Of a stretch of DNA of 64,000 nucleotides, positions 25,880 through 33,865 are shown in pieces (position 1 is the stretch's first letter; the number at the start of each line of letters is the position of its first letter). The notes beneath the pieces were generated by a model. It worked only from the letters and a program-made list of their open reading frames with translations. It searched no databases and had not been told where the DNA came from. The stretch is from Paenibacillus phytohabitans. Lineage in GTDB: Bacteria > Bacillota > Bacilli > Paenibacillales > Paenibacillaceae. A program made the translations under genes and the position numbers. Location: positions 496,001-560,000 of the forward strand of contig NZ_WHOB01000016.1 of the NCBI RefSeq assembly GCF_013141775.1, given 5' to 3'.

Positions 25880-26702
25880 CTGCCCCGCGCTCCCTCCGCT
25901 GTTTCCTTAATTCAAAAAAATCTTCCGGCGCAAAAGTAACTGTAGCAAGCGCCCGCGGCTTCTCCCAAGGTGTAATCTGCTGTCCGTTAATGCCGAACAC
26001 TTGCCCCGTCAGCTCCGGGTCCTTGTGATCCAGAAGCGCACGCACGAACCGGGCCACATCTTCCGCTTCACCCAAGCTCCATGCCTCAGGAAGCGGCTCA
26101 TTACGCTCTGCATATTTTTCTGTCAAATGTTGAATCACCGGCCGGGTCATATCGGTTAAGGCAGCAGGAGCAATGCCGTTAACCCTGATCCGCTTGGCCT
26201 TCAGTTCATCAGCAAGCGTCCACAGCATCCCGAGAAGTCCGGCCTTGGCCGCACTGTAATTGACCTGTCCTGCCGATCCGGCTAACCCCGCGGTTGAGGT
26301 CATCAGCAGAATATCGCCTCCGTCCCGGCTCAGATGGGCAATTGCACGCCGGATGCAGTAGAAAGCCCCATTCAAATGAACGCCGAGGACAGCCTGCCAC
26401 TCCAGATCCGTCATGAACTCACATCTGCGGTCATGAAGAATGCCGGCGTTATGAATTAAAATATCCAGGGAACCCATCTTCCCGGCCACTTCGTCCATCA
26501 TTGCCGTAACGGCAGCGGGATCGGCAACATTGGCACAGAATCCCTCCGCGAAGCCGCCTGTCCCCCGGATGTCCTCGACTACTTGCTTAACACTCTTGCC
26601 ATTTAAACCATTAACGGCGACCTGATATCCGCAGCGTCCCAGTTCAATAGCCATGCTTCGTCCAATCCCTCTGGTTGCCCCTGTAATCAATACCGTCTTC
26701 AT
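25866..26702 (-). CDS. SDR-family 3-ketoacyl (ACP/CoA) reductase, FabG-like
   Basis: A 278-residue short-chain dehydrogenase. The cofactor motif is TGATRGIG at residues 7-14, NAG occurs at 85-87, and the catalytic residues are S136, Y149 and K153. The C-terminus runs about 35 residues beyond a standard FabG and is basic. With the neighbouring thiolase, acyl-CoA ligase and hotdog proteins it would reduce a 3-ketoacyl thioester to the 3-hydroxyacyl thioester. Its place inside a BirA-controlled biotin operon is the main clue to its role. Substrate unproven. Confidence 0.83.
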   Translation of the reverse strand: MKTVLITGATRGIGRSMAIELGRCGYQVAVNGLNGKSVKQVVEDIRGTGGFAEGFCANVADPAAVTAMMDEVAGKMGSLDILIHNAGILHDRRCEFMTDLEWQAVLGVHLNGAFYCIRRAIAHLSRDGGDILLMTSTAGLAGSAGQVNYSAAKAGLLGMLWTLADELKAKRIRVNGIAPAALTDMTRPVIQHLTEKYAERNEPLPEAWSLGEAEDVARFVRALLDHKDPELTGQVFGINGQQITPWEKPRALATVTFAPEDFFELRKQRRERGADACI

Positions 26703-27061
26703 ATATCCATGATCCCCTTTACAACGCCAAAAGAGCCTTTAGCGATGATTTCCCCTTGATCTGTCACTACCGTTACCTGGATCTGATCATGCTTCAAATC
26801 GTTATACCGGAAGCATACGGCTGAGCCTTGAACACACGGCTTCTCAAACCGCATAGTAATGGACTGAATCCAATGGGAGAGGTGTTCTTTCATATATAAA
26901 GACTGCGCCAGCCCCATGATATACATTCCATGGGCAATGGGAGCCTCGTAACCCGCTTCTCTTGCGGCTGCGGCATTCAGATGAATCGCTGCCTCATCCT
27001 TGGTGACAGCAGCATATTGCCGGATATCACCCTCAGAGATCCTGATTCTCATATCATTCAC
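26699..27061 (-). CDS. MaoC-like hotdog hydratase/dehydratase
   Basis: A 120-residue hotdog-fold protein. The active-site pattern of R-specific enoyl-thioester hydratases is visible: D-x4-H in TKDEAAIHLN, followed by YEAPIAHGMYIMGLAQSL. It could dehydrate a 3-hydroxyacyl-CoA or hydrate an enoyl-CoA. It overlaps the second hotdog gene upstream by 8 bases and the ketoreductase downstream by 4. Two small hotdog proteins side by side often form a heterodimer equal to one double-hotdog enzyme; that is probable here. Confidence 0.8.
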   Translation of the reverse strand: MNDMRIRISEGDIRQYAAVTKDEAAIHLNAAAAREAGYEAPIAHGMYIMGLAQSLYMKEHLSHWIQSITMRFEKPCVQGSAVCFRYNDLKHDQIQVTVVTDQGEIIAKGSFGVVKGIMDI

Positions 27062-27428
27062 CTCTCCCGATCAAGACGGTTTCTGCTACAGCGATGGGGC
27101 TGCCCCGGTGACAGCAGAATAGAGAATGGGTATAGAAAGTCAGCACGCCGCTCCGGCCGTTTTTGTGCTCTACAGCAAGTAAGGTTAGTTCGCAATTCAG
27201 ATTCATACCCGCCATCAGCGGAGCATGATAAGTAAACTGCTGCGTTCCGTGAATCATTGCCGCTTTCATGGGAAGCCAGGGGACATCTGCTGTCTTCCAG
27301 AATGTGACCGGCATAGTCGAAGGAGCAACGGCTGCTCCTCCTATTCTCTGTAGGGGCGAAGCTATGCTGTGTGCATACTGCACGATATTATCCGTCGTGA
27401 GCTGAACCTGAAAGCGGATCTTGTTCAT
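27054..27428 (-). CDS. Hotdog-fold protein, MaoC N-terminal-like partner
   Basis: A 124-residue protein resembling the non-catalytic N-terminal half of double-hotdog MaoC dehydratases. Features are APSTMPVTFWK, the helix region MIHGTQQFTYHAPLMAGM and a closing strand set VLTFYTHSLF. The D-x4-H catalytic pair is not evident, so it probably forms the substrate-binding half of a dimer with the adjacent MaoC-like protein. It overlaps the thiolase gene by 4 bases upstream. Confidence 0.7.
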   Translation of the reverse strand: MNKIRFQVQLTTDNIVQYAHSIASPLQRIGGAAVAPSTMPVTFWKTADVPWLPMKAAMIHGTQQFTYHAPLMAGMNLNCELTLLAVEHKNGRSGVLTFYTHSLFCCHRGSPIAVAETVLIGRGE

Positions 27429-28585
27429 ATAACCGCCTCCACCAGAACGGCCAGCCCCATCCCGCCGCCAATGCCAAGTGTAGCTATCCCCCGTTTGTAG
27501 GGGGTTTGCAGCATCTCCGAATATAGACGCGTCATAAGGATCGCACCGGATGCGCCGTAAGGATGACCCAGAGCTAATGCGCCTCCACCGGGATTAACCT
27601 TATCCGCTGGAAGCTGAAGCTCCTGCAGTGATGCCAATACCTGAGCGGCAAAAGCTTCATTAAATTCAACGATATCCACATCCCCGATGGTCAGACCCTG
27701 GCGGCATAACAGTTTCCGGACTGCCGGAACCGGTCCGATCCCCGGATAACGGGGGTCCACTCCGGCAGCCTGAGAGTCAACAAAACGGAGGATGGGCGTC
27801 AGGTTAAGCTGTTCACACTTGTCACGCGACATGATGAGCGCCAGAGCGGCACCGTCATTAATAGGACAGGCATTCCCGGCAGTCACAGTGCCATTCTCCG
27901 CAAATACAGGCGGCAGGCTGCGCAGCTTCCCCAGGCTTGTATCCGGTCTCGGACATTCATCCTCTGCAATCCGTAATCCGTTGACTTGCAACGGTACAAG
28001 CTCCGGTACATATCTGCCTGTACTTTGAGCCCGGACGGCTTTAAGGTGGCTCTCCAGCGTATACAGATCCTGCGCTTCACGGGTAATCCCGTATTTGGAC
28101 GCCACATTCTCTGCAGCAAGCCCCATGTCAGGATCTCCGTAAGCAATGGGTGTAAACGGTGCGCGTGTATATAAGGTTGGCGTCCCCGCCAGCGTGCCGG
28201 GTCTGAACATTCGCCAAGGCGCCCGGCTTACACTTTCGGCTCCGCCTGCCAGGAATATCTCTCCGGCACCGCTCTGAACGAGGCGGGCCGCCATGATGAT
28301 GGCTTCAAGCCCTGAACCGCATTGACGGTCGACTGTGACTCCCGGTACCGTAACAGGCAATCCTGCTTCAAGCACAGACTTACGGGCAATATTCCCGCCA
28401 GGTCCCACTACATTGCCGATGATGACATCATCAATCCATTCCGGCGGCAGCTGTGCTTCAGTAACGAGGAGGCGAATCAGCGGGGCAAGCAGCTGCTCCG
28501 GTTCAAGCGAGCTTAGCTGTCCACCGATTTTGCCGACAGGTGTACGCCTGGCCATAACCAGCACGGCCTCTTTGATTTCTCTCAT
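27425..28585 (-). CDS. Thiolase-family acyltransferase (YhfS-like), second catalytic Cys missing
   Basis: A 386-residue thiolase-fold enzyme, full length for the family. The acyl-accepting nucleophile is C89 in VDRQCGSGLEA, NEAFAAQ supplies the conserved Asn, and H341 lies in GGALALGHPYGASGA. In ordinary thiolases a second cysteine near the C-terminus, in C-x-GGGMG, activates the partner acetyl-CoA. Here that position is Gly371 (ATLGIGGGMG). Bacillus subtilis YhfS, as I recall, is in a similar yhfS-yhfT-bioY context. The enzyme may extend, cleave or only transfer acyl groups. It overlaps the ligase gene by 4 bases. Confidence 0.85.
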   Translation of the reverse strand: MREIKEAVLVMARRTPVGKIGGQLSSLEPEQLLAPLIRLLVTEAQLPPEWIDDVIIGNVVGPGGNIARKSVLEAGLPVTVPGVTVDRQCGSGLEAIIMAARLVQSGAGEIFLAGGAESVSRAPWRMFRPGTLAGTPTLYTRAPFTPIAYGDPDMGLAAENVASKYGITREAQDLYTLESHLKAVRAQSTGRYVPELVPLQVNGLRIAEDECPRPDTSLGKLRSLPPVFAENGTVTAGNACPINDGAALALIMSRDKCEQLNLTPILRFVDSQAAGVDPRYPGIGPVPAVRKLLCRQGLTIGDVDIVEFNEAFAAQVLASLQELQLPADKVNPGGGALALGHPYGASGAILMTRLYSEMLQTPYKRGIATLGIGGGMGLAVLVEAVI

Positions 28586-30084
28586 CTCAACCCTTCTCTC
28601 ACATTGTCCATCATCCGCTGGCGTGCGATTTTTCCGCTGCTGGTATAGATGAACTGTTCCACAGGAACGAGCTGCCTGGGCACCTTATAGCCTGCAAGAT
28701 ATGGACGGCAGTAATCCCTGATCTGCTCCAGACTGAGCTGCTGTTCTCCGCTCCACTCAATCAATGCCGTTATCTGCTCTCCCCACCGCTCATCCGGCTT
28801 GCCGAATACCATAACCTCGCGGACCGCCGGAATACGTCGCAGCACAGTCTCCACTTCTTCGGGAAACACCTTGAGTCCCCCGCTCTTGATCATGCTGCCG
28901 GCGCGGCCGGCCAGGTGCAGATCCCCTTCATCATCCAGGAGCACGTAATCCCCCGTACGCAGCCAGCCCCCGCGAAATACGCGTGCCGTCTCTTCCGGCA
29001 GCAGGTGATACCCGGTGAACATCATTTCGCTCCGGATATACAGCTCACCAATCGCACCCGGGGGCAGCTCACGAAACTGCGCATCGCGGATGGAAATATG
29101 CACGCCGTCGAACGGTTTACCTAAGGAATCTGCCTCCTCCTCCCCGGTTATTTCAAGATAGCTGATGTAGCTGGCCTCCGAGGAGCCGTAGTACTCATAA
29201 AGCTTCGTCTCCTGGAATAACTCATGGCATCTTTGTTTCAACGTCACTGGCCACTTGCCCCCAGAGCTGATTATGGCCTGTATTGATACCGGGGCCGTGG
29301 TTGCAGCGGCCTGCCGGACCAATGCGTCAATCATCGCAGGCACAACAAACAGGACCATATCAGGTTCATGGGAGCAGAGATTCAATACGCTCACAGCATC
29401 GAATACGGGCAGCAGATGAAAAGTCGCCAGACTATACAGGGATTGCATCATGGCAAACAGCGACAGGGAATGCACGAACGGCCCGGGTGCAAGTACGTGC
29501 TTCATACTATTCAGCCTGAATGCTTTCTCCGTCGCCTCAAAGCTTGTTAACCAGGACATGTGAGTCCGCATGTACCCTTTGGGGAGACCGGTTGTGCCTG
29601 ATGTATACCCGATGAACAGCAATTCCGGGTTCTCCTCTGCAGCGGCATCCGGCGCGAAGGCAGACAGCCAAGAGCTATAGCTGCCGATGCTCTGCTCCCC
29701 GCCGAAGTATAGCTGCGGAATTTCTTTATAACGTGCTGTGAAATCAGCCGCAAAACGCGCTTCACCAACAATCAGTCCGGGCTCACACTGCCGGATAACC
29801 TTATCCATCTCCTCCGGATGCCATTTGGGGTCCAGCAGCACGGGAACACATCCCGCATAGATGGCGCCGAGAACAAACTCGGCGAACTCCATACGGTTAC
29901 CGGATACAATAGCAATATTCCGCTTGATGTGTCCGCCATGCCGCAAACCGTTTGCAACCTGTTGTACCAGCCTCATCAGCTGGGCGTAGGAGCGTTCTTC
30001 CCGGCCGTCTGAGATCGCAATGCGGGAAGGGGCAGCCTGTCCACGTTCTAAAATGTGCTGTACAAGGTTCATGGGTATGCTCAC
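28582..30084 (-). CDS. AMP-forming acyl-CoA synthetase (YhfT-like)
   Basis: A 500-residue member of the ANL superfamily. The phosphate-binding loop is YTSGTTGLPKGY, motif A5 is YEYYGSSEAS, the hinge region is WLRTGDYVLLDDEGDLHLAGR and the catalytic C-terminal lysine is in YTSSGKIARQRM. It would activate a carboxylic acid to its CoA thioester. The chain length cannot be read from sequence. It follows bioY with a GTGA overlap (GTG start at 30084; an ATG at 30072 is an alternative). Bacillus subtilis has a comparable ligase, YhfT, beside a bioY gene. Confidence 0.87.
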   Translation of the reverse strand: MSIPMNLVQHILERGQAAPSRIAISDGREERSYAQLMRLVQQVANGLRHGGHIKRNIAIVSGNRMEFAEFVLGAIYAGCVPVLLDPKWHPEEMDKVIRQCEPGLIVGEARFAADFTARYKEIPQLYFGGEQSIGSYSSWLSAFAPDAAAEENPELLFIGYTSGTTGLPKGYMRTHMSWLTSFEATEKAFRLNSMKHVLAPGPFVHSLSLFAMMQSLYSLATFHLLPVFDAVSVLNLCSHEPDMVLFVVPAMIDALVRQAAATTAPVSIQAIISSGGKWPVTLKQRCHELFQETKLYEYYGSSEASYISYLEITGEEEADSLGKPFDGVHISIRDAQFRELPPGAIGELYIRSEMMFTGYHLLPEETARVFRGGWLRTGDYVLLDDEGDLHLAGRAGSMIKSGGLKVFPEEVETVLRRIPAVREVMVFGKPDERWGEQITALIEWSGEQQLSLEQIRDYCRPYLAGYKVPRQLVPVEQFIYTSSGKIARQRMMDNVREGLR

Positions 30085-30632
30085 ACCCCCGCTTGATCTT
30101 CAATGGGGCTGATTTCTTTCAGCTGCATCGTTATGACGGCCGCAATAACCGCTTTGATCATGTCTCCGGGAAGAAAGGCCAAAGCCCCAATCAGTCCGGT
30201 CCAGACCGGTGTATCTGTAATTAAGGCCATGACGGGTGCGCCAATCAGATTCACCAGCAATACGCCAAAGATCAGGTTGACGGCTATCAGTTTCCAGATG
30301 CGGACCCTGCGCCAGATTTTCTCGGAGCACCAGCCGATGAAGCCTGCCGCGACCAGCCAGCTGAATATGTATCCGGAAGACGGTCCAACGAGCAACGCCA
30401 GTCCGCCGCGCCCGCCGGTCAGTACCGGCAATCCGAGGGCTATGAGAATGATAAAAACAACCAGGCTGAGGGTACCCATCCGCCTGCCCAGAAAACAGCC
30501 GGCCAGCATGACCCCAAGCGTCTGAGCAGTGACCGGAACAGGAATGAAGCCAAGGGGCAGGGGCGGAATCATACCGAGCACCGCGATGAGTGCAGCGAAT
30601 AATGCGGCATATACAAGTTCTTTTGTCTTCAA
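30081..30632 (-). CDS. bioY: Biotin transporter S component BioY
   Basis: A 183-residue membrane protein with about six helices. The BioY hallmark segment PLGFIPVPVTAQTLGVML follows the first helix. It is the biotin-binding subunit and works with the EcfA1A2T module at the other end of the operon. A TTG start at 30632 is chosen because GGAGG lies 8 bases upstream; longer reading frames to 30731 have no ribosome binding site and would overlap the operator. It is the first gene of the BirA-controlled operon. Confidence 0.93.
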   Translation of the reverse strand: MKTKELVYAALFAALIAVLGMIPPLPLGFIPVPVTAQTLGVMLAGCFLGRRMGTLSLVVFIILIALGLPVLTGGRGGLALLVGPSSGYIFSWLVAAGFIGWCSEKIWRRVRIWKLIAVNLIFGVLLVNLIGAPVMALITDTPVWTGLIGALAFLPGDMIKAVIAAVITMQLKEISPIEDQAGV

Positions 30633-30718
30633 GATATTGACCTCCATTGGATAAAATAAAGGTTGTGCTCTGGTTAAAGAATACAGCCAGTACGCTGAAT
30701 TATAATGGAGACCCTCTC

Positions 30719-30754
30719 TATTGTAAACCAATTTAATTTATTTGGTTCACAATA
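30719..30754. promoter_or_regulatory. BirA operator between bioY and birA
   Basis: TATTGTAAACC (30719-30729) and GGTTCACAATA (30744-30754) form an inverted repeat with one mismatch and a 14-base spacer. This matches the known TTGTTAACC...GGTTAACAA type operator of Bacillota BirA. It lies 87 bases upstream of the bioY TTG start and 100 bases upstream of the divergent birA gene. Confidence 0.88.
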
Positions 30755-30853
30755 TAGCGAAAATAACACCTTCGTTTTCCTATTGTTATCTAAGCATGTT
30801 AATATAATCGAATAGGATTGATCGGATCGTAATATTTCTGGAGGGTTATTTTC

Positions 30854-31831
30854 ATGACAGTTAAAGAACAAATTCTATCCTTGCTGGGCAGCAACAAAGG
30901 CGGTTATATATCCGGCGAGGAGATCGCAGGGCAGTTATCCGTAACACGCAGCGCAGTCTGGAAAGCCATCAAGTCGCTGCAGACAGACGGTTACTCCATA
31001 CAGGCTGTAACCAATAAAGGGTATTCCTTATCCCCACTAACGGATATTTTATCTGCCGGTGCCATTTCGAAACACCTGAAACCACAGGGTCAACAGCTGC
31101 GCCTTGAGGTTTACAAGACTATACCTTCAACGAACGAAGCAGTAAAAATCCTGGCCGCAACTGGAGAGGCTGAAGGGAAAGTGATCCTCTCGGAAGAGCA
31201 GACTGCCGGCCGCGGAAGAAATGGCCGGCCCTTCTTTTCACCGCGGGGAACGGGCATCTACATGAGCATCCTGCTGCGCCCCAAGCTATCTGCGGCAGAA
31301 TCCATTCTTCTGACGACCTCCGCAGCCGCCGCCGTTGCCCTGGCCATCGAGAGCGTATCCGGTAAAGACACGCAGATTAAGTGGGTCAATGACGTATTCA
31401 TGGACGGCAAAAAGGTGTGCGGAATTCTCACCGAAGCTTCCTTATCATTGGAGAATGGCTTGCTGGATTACGCCGTTCTCGGCATTGGCATCAATGTAAC
31501 CCTACCGGCGGCCGGCTTTCCTGACGGGCTTGGCGGGATTGCAACGTCTGTATTTTCCGAAAGCAATCATTATGATGATCTCCGCTGCCGGCTCGCGGCA
31601 GAAGTGCTGAATCATTTCATGGAATACTATGCGCATTTAACGGACAGACCGTTTCTCTCCGAATATAGACAACGAATCCTTTCCCTTGGTAAGCCTGTAA
31701 CGGTGATGAAGGATAACAAACAACGCGGGGCGACAGCTATTGACATTGATAACGACTGCCGTCTGAAGGTCAGATATGAGAATGGTGACGAGGAGTATCT
31801 TTCAAGCGGAGAAGTCAGCATTACCATCTAG
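30854..31831 (+). CDS. birA: Bifunctional biotin-protein ligase / biotin repressor
   Basis: A 325-residue protein. Residues 1-65 are a winged helix (ISGEEIAGQLSVTRSAVWKA). The central catalytic domain has the ATP/biotin loop TAGRGRNGRPFFSPRGTG and the segment IKWVNDVFMDGKKVCGIL, and the C-terminus has the SH3-like domain with YENGDEEYLSSGEVS. It makes biotinoyl-AMP, transfers biotin to carboxylase carrier proteins and, when biotin is plentiful, binds its operator. It is divergent from the biotin operon across that operator. GGAGGG precedes the ATG. Confidence 0.96.
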   Translation: MTVKEQILSLLGSNKGGYISGEEIAGQLSVTRSAVWKAIKSLQTDGYSIQAVTNKGYSLSPLTDILSAGAISKHLKPQGQQLRLEVYKTIPSTNEAVKILAATGEAEGKVILSEEQTAGRGRNGRPFFSPRGTGIYMSILLRPKLSAAESILLTTSAAAAVALAIESVSGKDTQIKWVNDVFMDGKKVCGILTEASLSLENGLLDYAVLGIGINVTLPAAGFPDGLGGIATSVFSESNHYDDLRCRLAAEVLNHFMEYYAHLTDRPFLSEYRQRILSLGKPVTVMKDNKQRGATAIDIDNDCRLKVRYENGDEEYLSSGEVSITI

Positions 31832-31843
31832 CCGCTGGCTGTA

Positions 31844-32368
31844 TCAAATCCATACCGCAAAAGCGTAAAAGTGCAGATAGAACAAAGACAGATTCAGCAG
31901 CAGTCCAAGTATAGACAATTTGTTTCTAGAGAAAATCCCCAGCACACTGATGCAAATGGCGAACAGCAGGAAGAAGTATACTAGATAGATTAGAAAGTCT
32001 GCGTTAAGCGCCAAGACTTCCGAACCTGAATTATTTAGCCAGATTTCGTCGTACAGGCTCTTGTTCTTGCTGATTGTATAGATCAAGAGACCACTGATAC
32101 AAACCGAAGACAACAACACAGGGATAGCAGTCAAGCCTCTGATGCTCTTCTTGTGTCTTCCCGAAGTCACTGACCATACACCATATACAACGAACACTAC
32201 GGCAAGACAGACCAAGTACAGCTGATAGAAATATAACCCTTCTTCCCGGTCCCCGGTTCCGCCGCCATCCGGCCCTGAAGCGTATAAGAGCAGATTAGTA
32301 ATGACCAGAATGAAATTCAGGATTGCGTATTTGATTGTGCTGGTTCCTATTCCCGCAAATTTGTTCAT
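31844..32368 (-). CDS. Multi-pass membrane protein, unknown function
   Basis: A 174-residue protein with four to five transmembrane helices and a short glycine-rich loop (GPDGGGTGDREEG) after the first. A cytoplasmic basic segment SGRHKKSIRG separates helices two and three. The ATG at 32368 has AAAGGG 7 bases upstream; longer in-frame extensions are not supported. The family is not recognised. It is convergent with birA, ending 13 bases from it. Confidence 0.6.
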   Translation of the reverse strand: MNKFAGIGTSTIKYAILNFILVITNLLLYASGPDGGGTGDREEGLYFYQLYLVCLAVVFVVYGVWSVTSGRHKKSIRGLTAIPVLLSSVCISGLLIYTISKNKSLYDEIWLNNSGSEVLALNADFLIYLVYFFLLFAICISVLGIFSRNKLSILGLLLNLSLFYLHFYAFAVWI

Positions 32369-32480
32369 GATTACGCCCTTTCTTGCGATCGTAACTTTTA
32401 CTGCATATCTATAATTCTCGGATTCCCTAAAATAAACCAATAATTCACTTCGTCGTACCCTATAATATCAGCTGTTACAT

Positions 32481-32591
32481 TTAGACCTTTATGTATGTTC
32501 CGGTTCTTATAGTTTGTCTGAACGCCCAGCCTTCCTCATCCACTTCGAAATACCATCTTTCCTTACCGCTATGATCAAGCAGATATATCAT
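32481..32591 (-). CDS. Possible 36-residue small protein or gene remnant
   Basis: An ATG at 32591 is preceded by GGGGGAAG seven bases upstream and opens 36 codons (beginning IYLLDHSGKERWYFEVDEEG, then GWAFRQTIRTG). The composition looks protein-like and the ribosome binding site is good. It is too short to place in a family and may be the truncated start of a longer gene. Confidence 0.35.
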   Translation of the reverse strand: MIYLLDHSGKERWYFEVDEEGWAFRQTIRTGTYIKV

Positions 32592-32661
32592 TTGAGTTCT
32601 TCCCCCTTAAATAGTATGCGCAGATTAATCTTTAGGAGCAGCGTGGAGTGAATAGCGGATA

Positions 32662-32850
32662 ATAGTTGTATTTTGTGCAATTAAAAGGCGGCGAAAAACC
32701 GCATGTCTAGGAATAACTGCATTCTGTACAATTAAAAATAGGGAAATTGTTCTTTTACAGCAAAGAAGCCATTTATAAGTGTACAAAGTGCAATTAAAAC
32801 TGTTCCTGCGCAGGAATGAAGCATTATAGTTGTACAAATTACAGTTATAA
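32662..32850. repeat. Four imperfect TTGTA/TGCAAT repeats with 51-60 bp spacing
   Basis: Four related units begin near 32662, 32714, 32774 and 32825, with a core like ATAGTTGTATTTTGTGCAAT and a trailing TTAAAA in the first three. The sequence between units includes a perfect palindrome TTCCTGCGCAGGAA (32803-32816) and a GCGG/CCGC hairpin. The gap 32592-33000 otherwise contains no supported gene. The motif words resemble those of the TACAAC repeat at 14198 and 62580. Confidence 0.55.
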
Positions 32851-33000
32851 CATGAGCGGTAGTCCCGTAGGAGATAACCCATAACCTGCAATTCGGGCAA
32901 GACGTGCTGCGAATCCGGAAGTTCTCCAGTTCAAGCTAAATAGTTAAATATAGAATAAACTTCAACATTTGATCCATCATTTCCTGCCAAAAGCACAAAA

Positions 33001-33037
33001 GACGCTAACCCGATGTATTTCTACATCCGTTAACGTC
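33001..33037 (-). terminator. Terminator of the DrrAB-type operon
   Basis: An imperfect hairpin (GACG-TAAC-GATGTA pairing with TACATC-GTTA-CGTC) is followed on the minus strand by TTTTGTGCTTTT. It lies 15 bases after the permease gene ending at 33053. Confidence 0.6.
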
Positions 33038-33052
33038 TCTCAGTAAAGCGGA

Positions 33053-33865
33053 TTACGTACGGCGCATATACGCACGCACCGTGATCGGAGCGAAGATGGC
33101 AACAATGACTGCCGCTCCGACGAGGGAATAGACCAGATCGCTGCCTACCGTTCCATTGTTGACCAGATTACGGACGGCAGTGACCAGATGTGAAATTGGA
33201 TTGATGTTTACAAACCACTGCAGCCATTTCGGCATCGTATCAACCGGCACGAACGCATTCGAGAGGAAGGTTAACGGGAACAGTACGATCATCGAGATCC
33301 CTTGCACGCTGGAAGCTGTCCGGGCGATTACACCGAAGAAAGCGAAGATCCAGCTGATCGCCCATGAGCATCCGATTACAAGTACCGCTGCAAGCGCAAC
33401 ATTTCCGATGCCGCCTTCTGGGCGCAAGCCCATGATGTAACCCATAACGAAGGTAAGAACAGTAGCAATGGTATAACGGATAGTATCTGCGAGCAGCGCG
33501 CCAGCCAGAGGAGCAATCCGTGCGATCGGCAGTGATTTGAAGCGGTCAAACACACCTTTCTCCATATCCTCCCGCAGCTGGACACCTGTGACGACAGAGG
33601 TCGTAATTACGGTCTGCACTAGAATACCAGGTATAATCACCGGCAAATAGCTTGCTACATCACCGGCAATTGCCCCGCCAAAGATATAGGTGAACATTAG
33701 CGTGAAGATGATCGGCTGGAACGTGACGTCAAATAATTGTTCCGGTGTCCGCCGGATCTTGAGCAGCCCCCTGTAGGCCATCGTTAAAGAATTGCGTACC
33801 GCCTGGCCGAAGCCTGTATGATTCTTCAGACGCCGTTCTGTCCCCGGCTTGATGAATGTACTCAT
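33053..33865 (-). CDS. ABC-2 type transporter permease (DrrB-like)
   Basis: A 270-residue membrane protein with six predicted helices and the ABC-2 permease pattern. PEQLFDVTFQPIIFTLMFTY lies near the N-terminus and the conserved FPLTFLSNAFVPVDTMPKWL before the last helices. The DrrB group exports drugs, lipids or peptides. It overlaps the ATPase gene by four bases (ATGA), so both are one unit. The substrate is unknown. Confidence 0.87.
   Translation of the reverse strand: MSTFIKPGTERRLKNHTGFGQAVRNSLTMAYRGLLKIRRTPEQLFDVTFQPIIFTLMFTYIFGGAIAGDVASYLPVIIPGILVQTVITTSVVTGVQLREDMEKGVFDRFKSLPIARIAPLAGALLADTIRYTIATVLTFVMGYIMGLRPEGGIGNVALAAVLVIGCSWAISWIFAFFGVIARTASSVQGISMIVLFPLTFLSNAFVPVDTMPKWLQWFVNINPISHLVTAVRNLVNNGTVGSDLVYSLVGAAVIVAIFAPITVRAYMRRT

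Noticed and set aside
23429..31831. Polyhydroxyalkanoate or fatty-acid degradation operon
   Set aside because: No PHA synthase, acyl-CoA dehydrogenase or enoyl reductase is present, and the operator, BioY and BirA context point to biotin. Acyl-chain breakdown remains a formal alternative.
32662..32850. CRISPR array
   Set aside because: Repeats are imperfect, spacing varies from 51 to 60, only four units exist, and no cas gene is present in the window.
32625..32900. A 91-residue minus-strand frame rich in Tyr, Asn and Cys
   Set aside because: It lies entirely in the repeat region, has no recognised family, and its composition reflects the AT-rich repeat.
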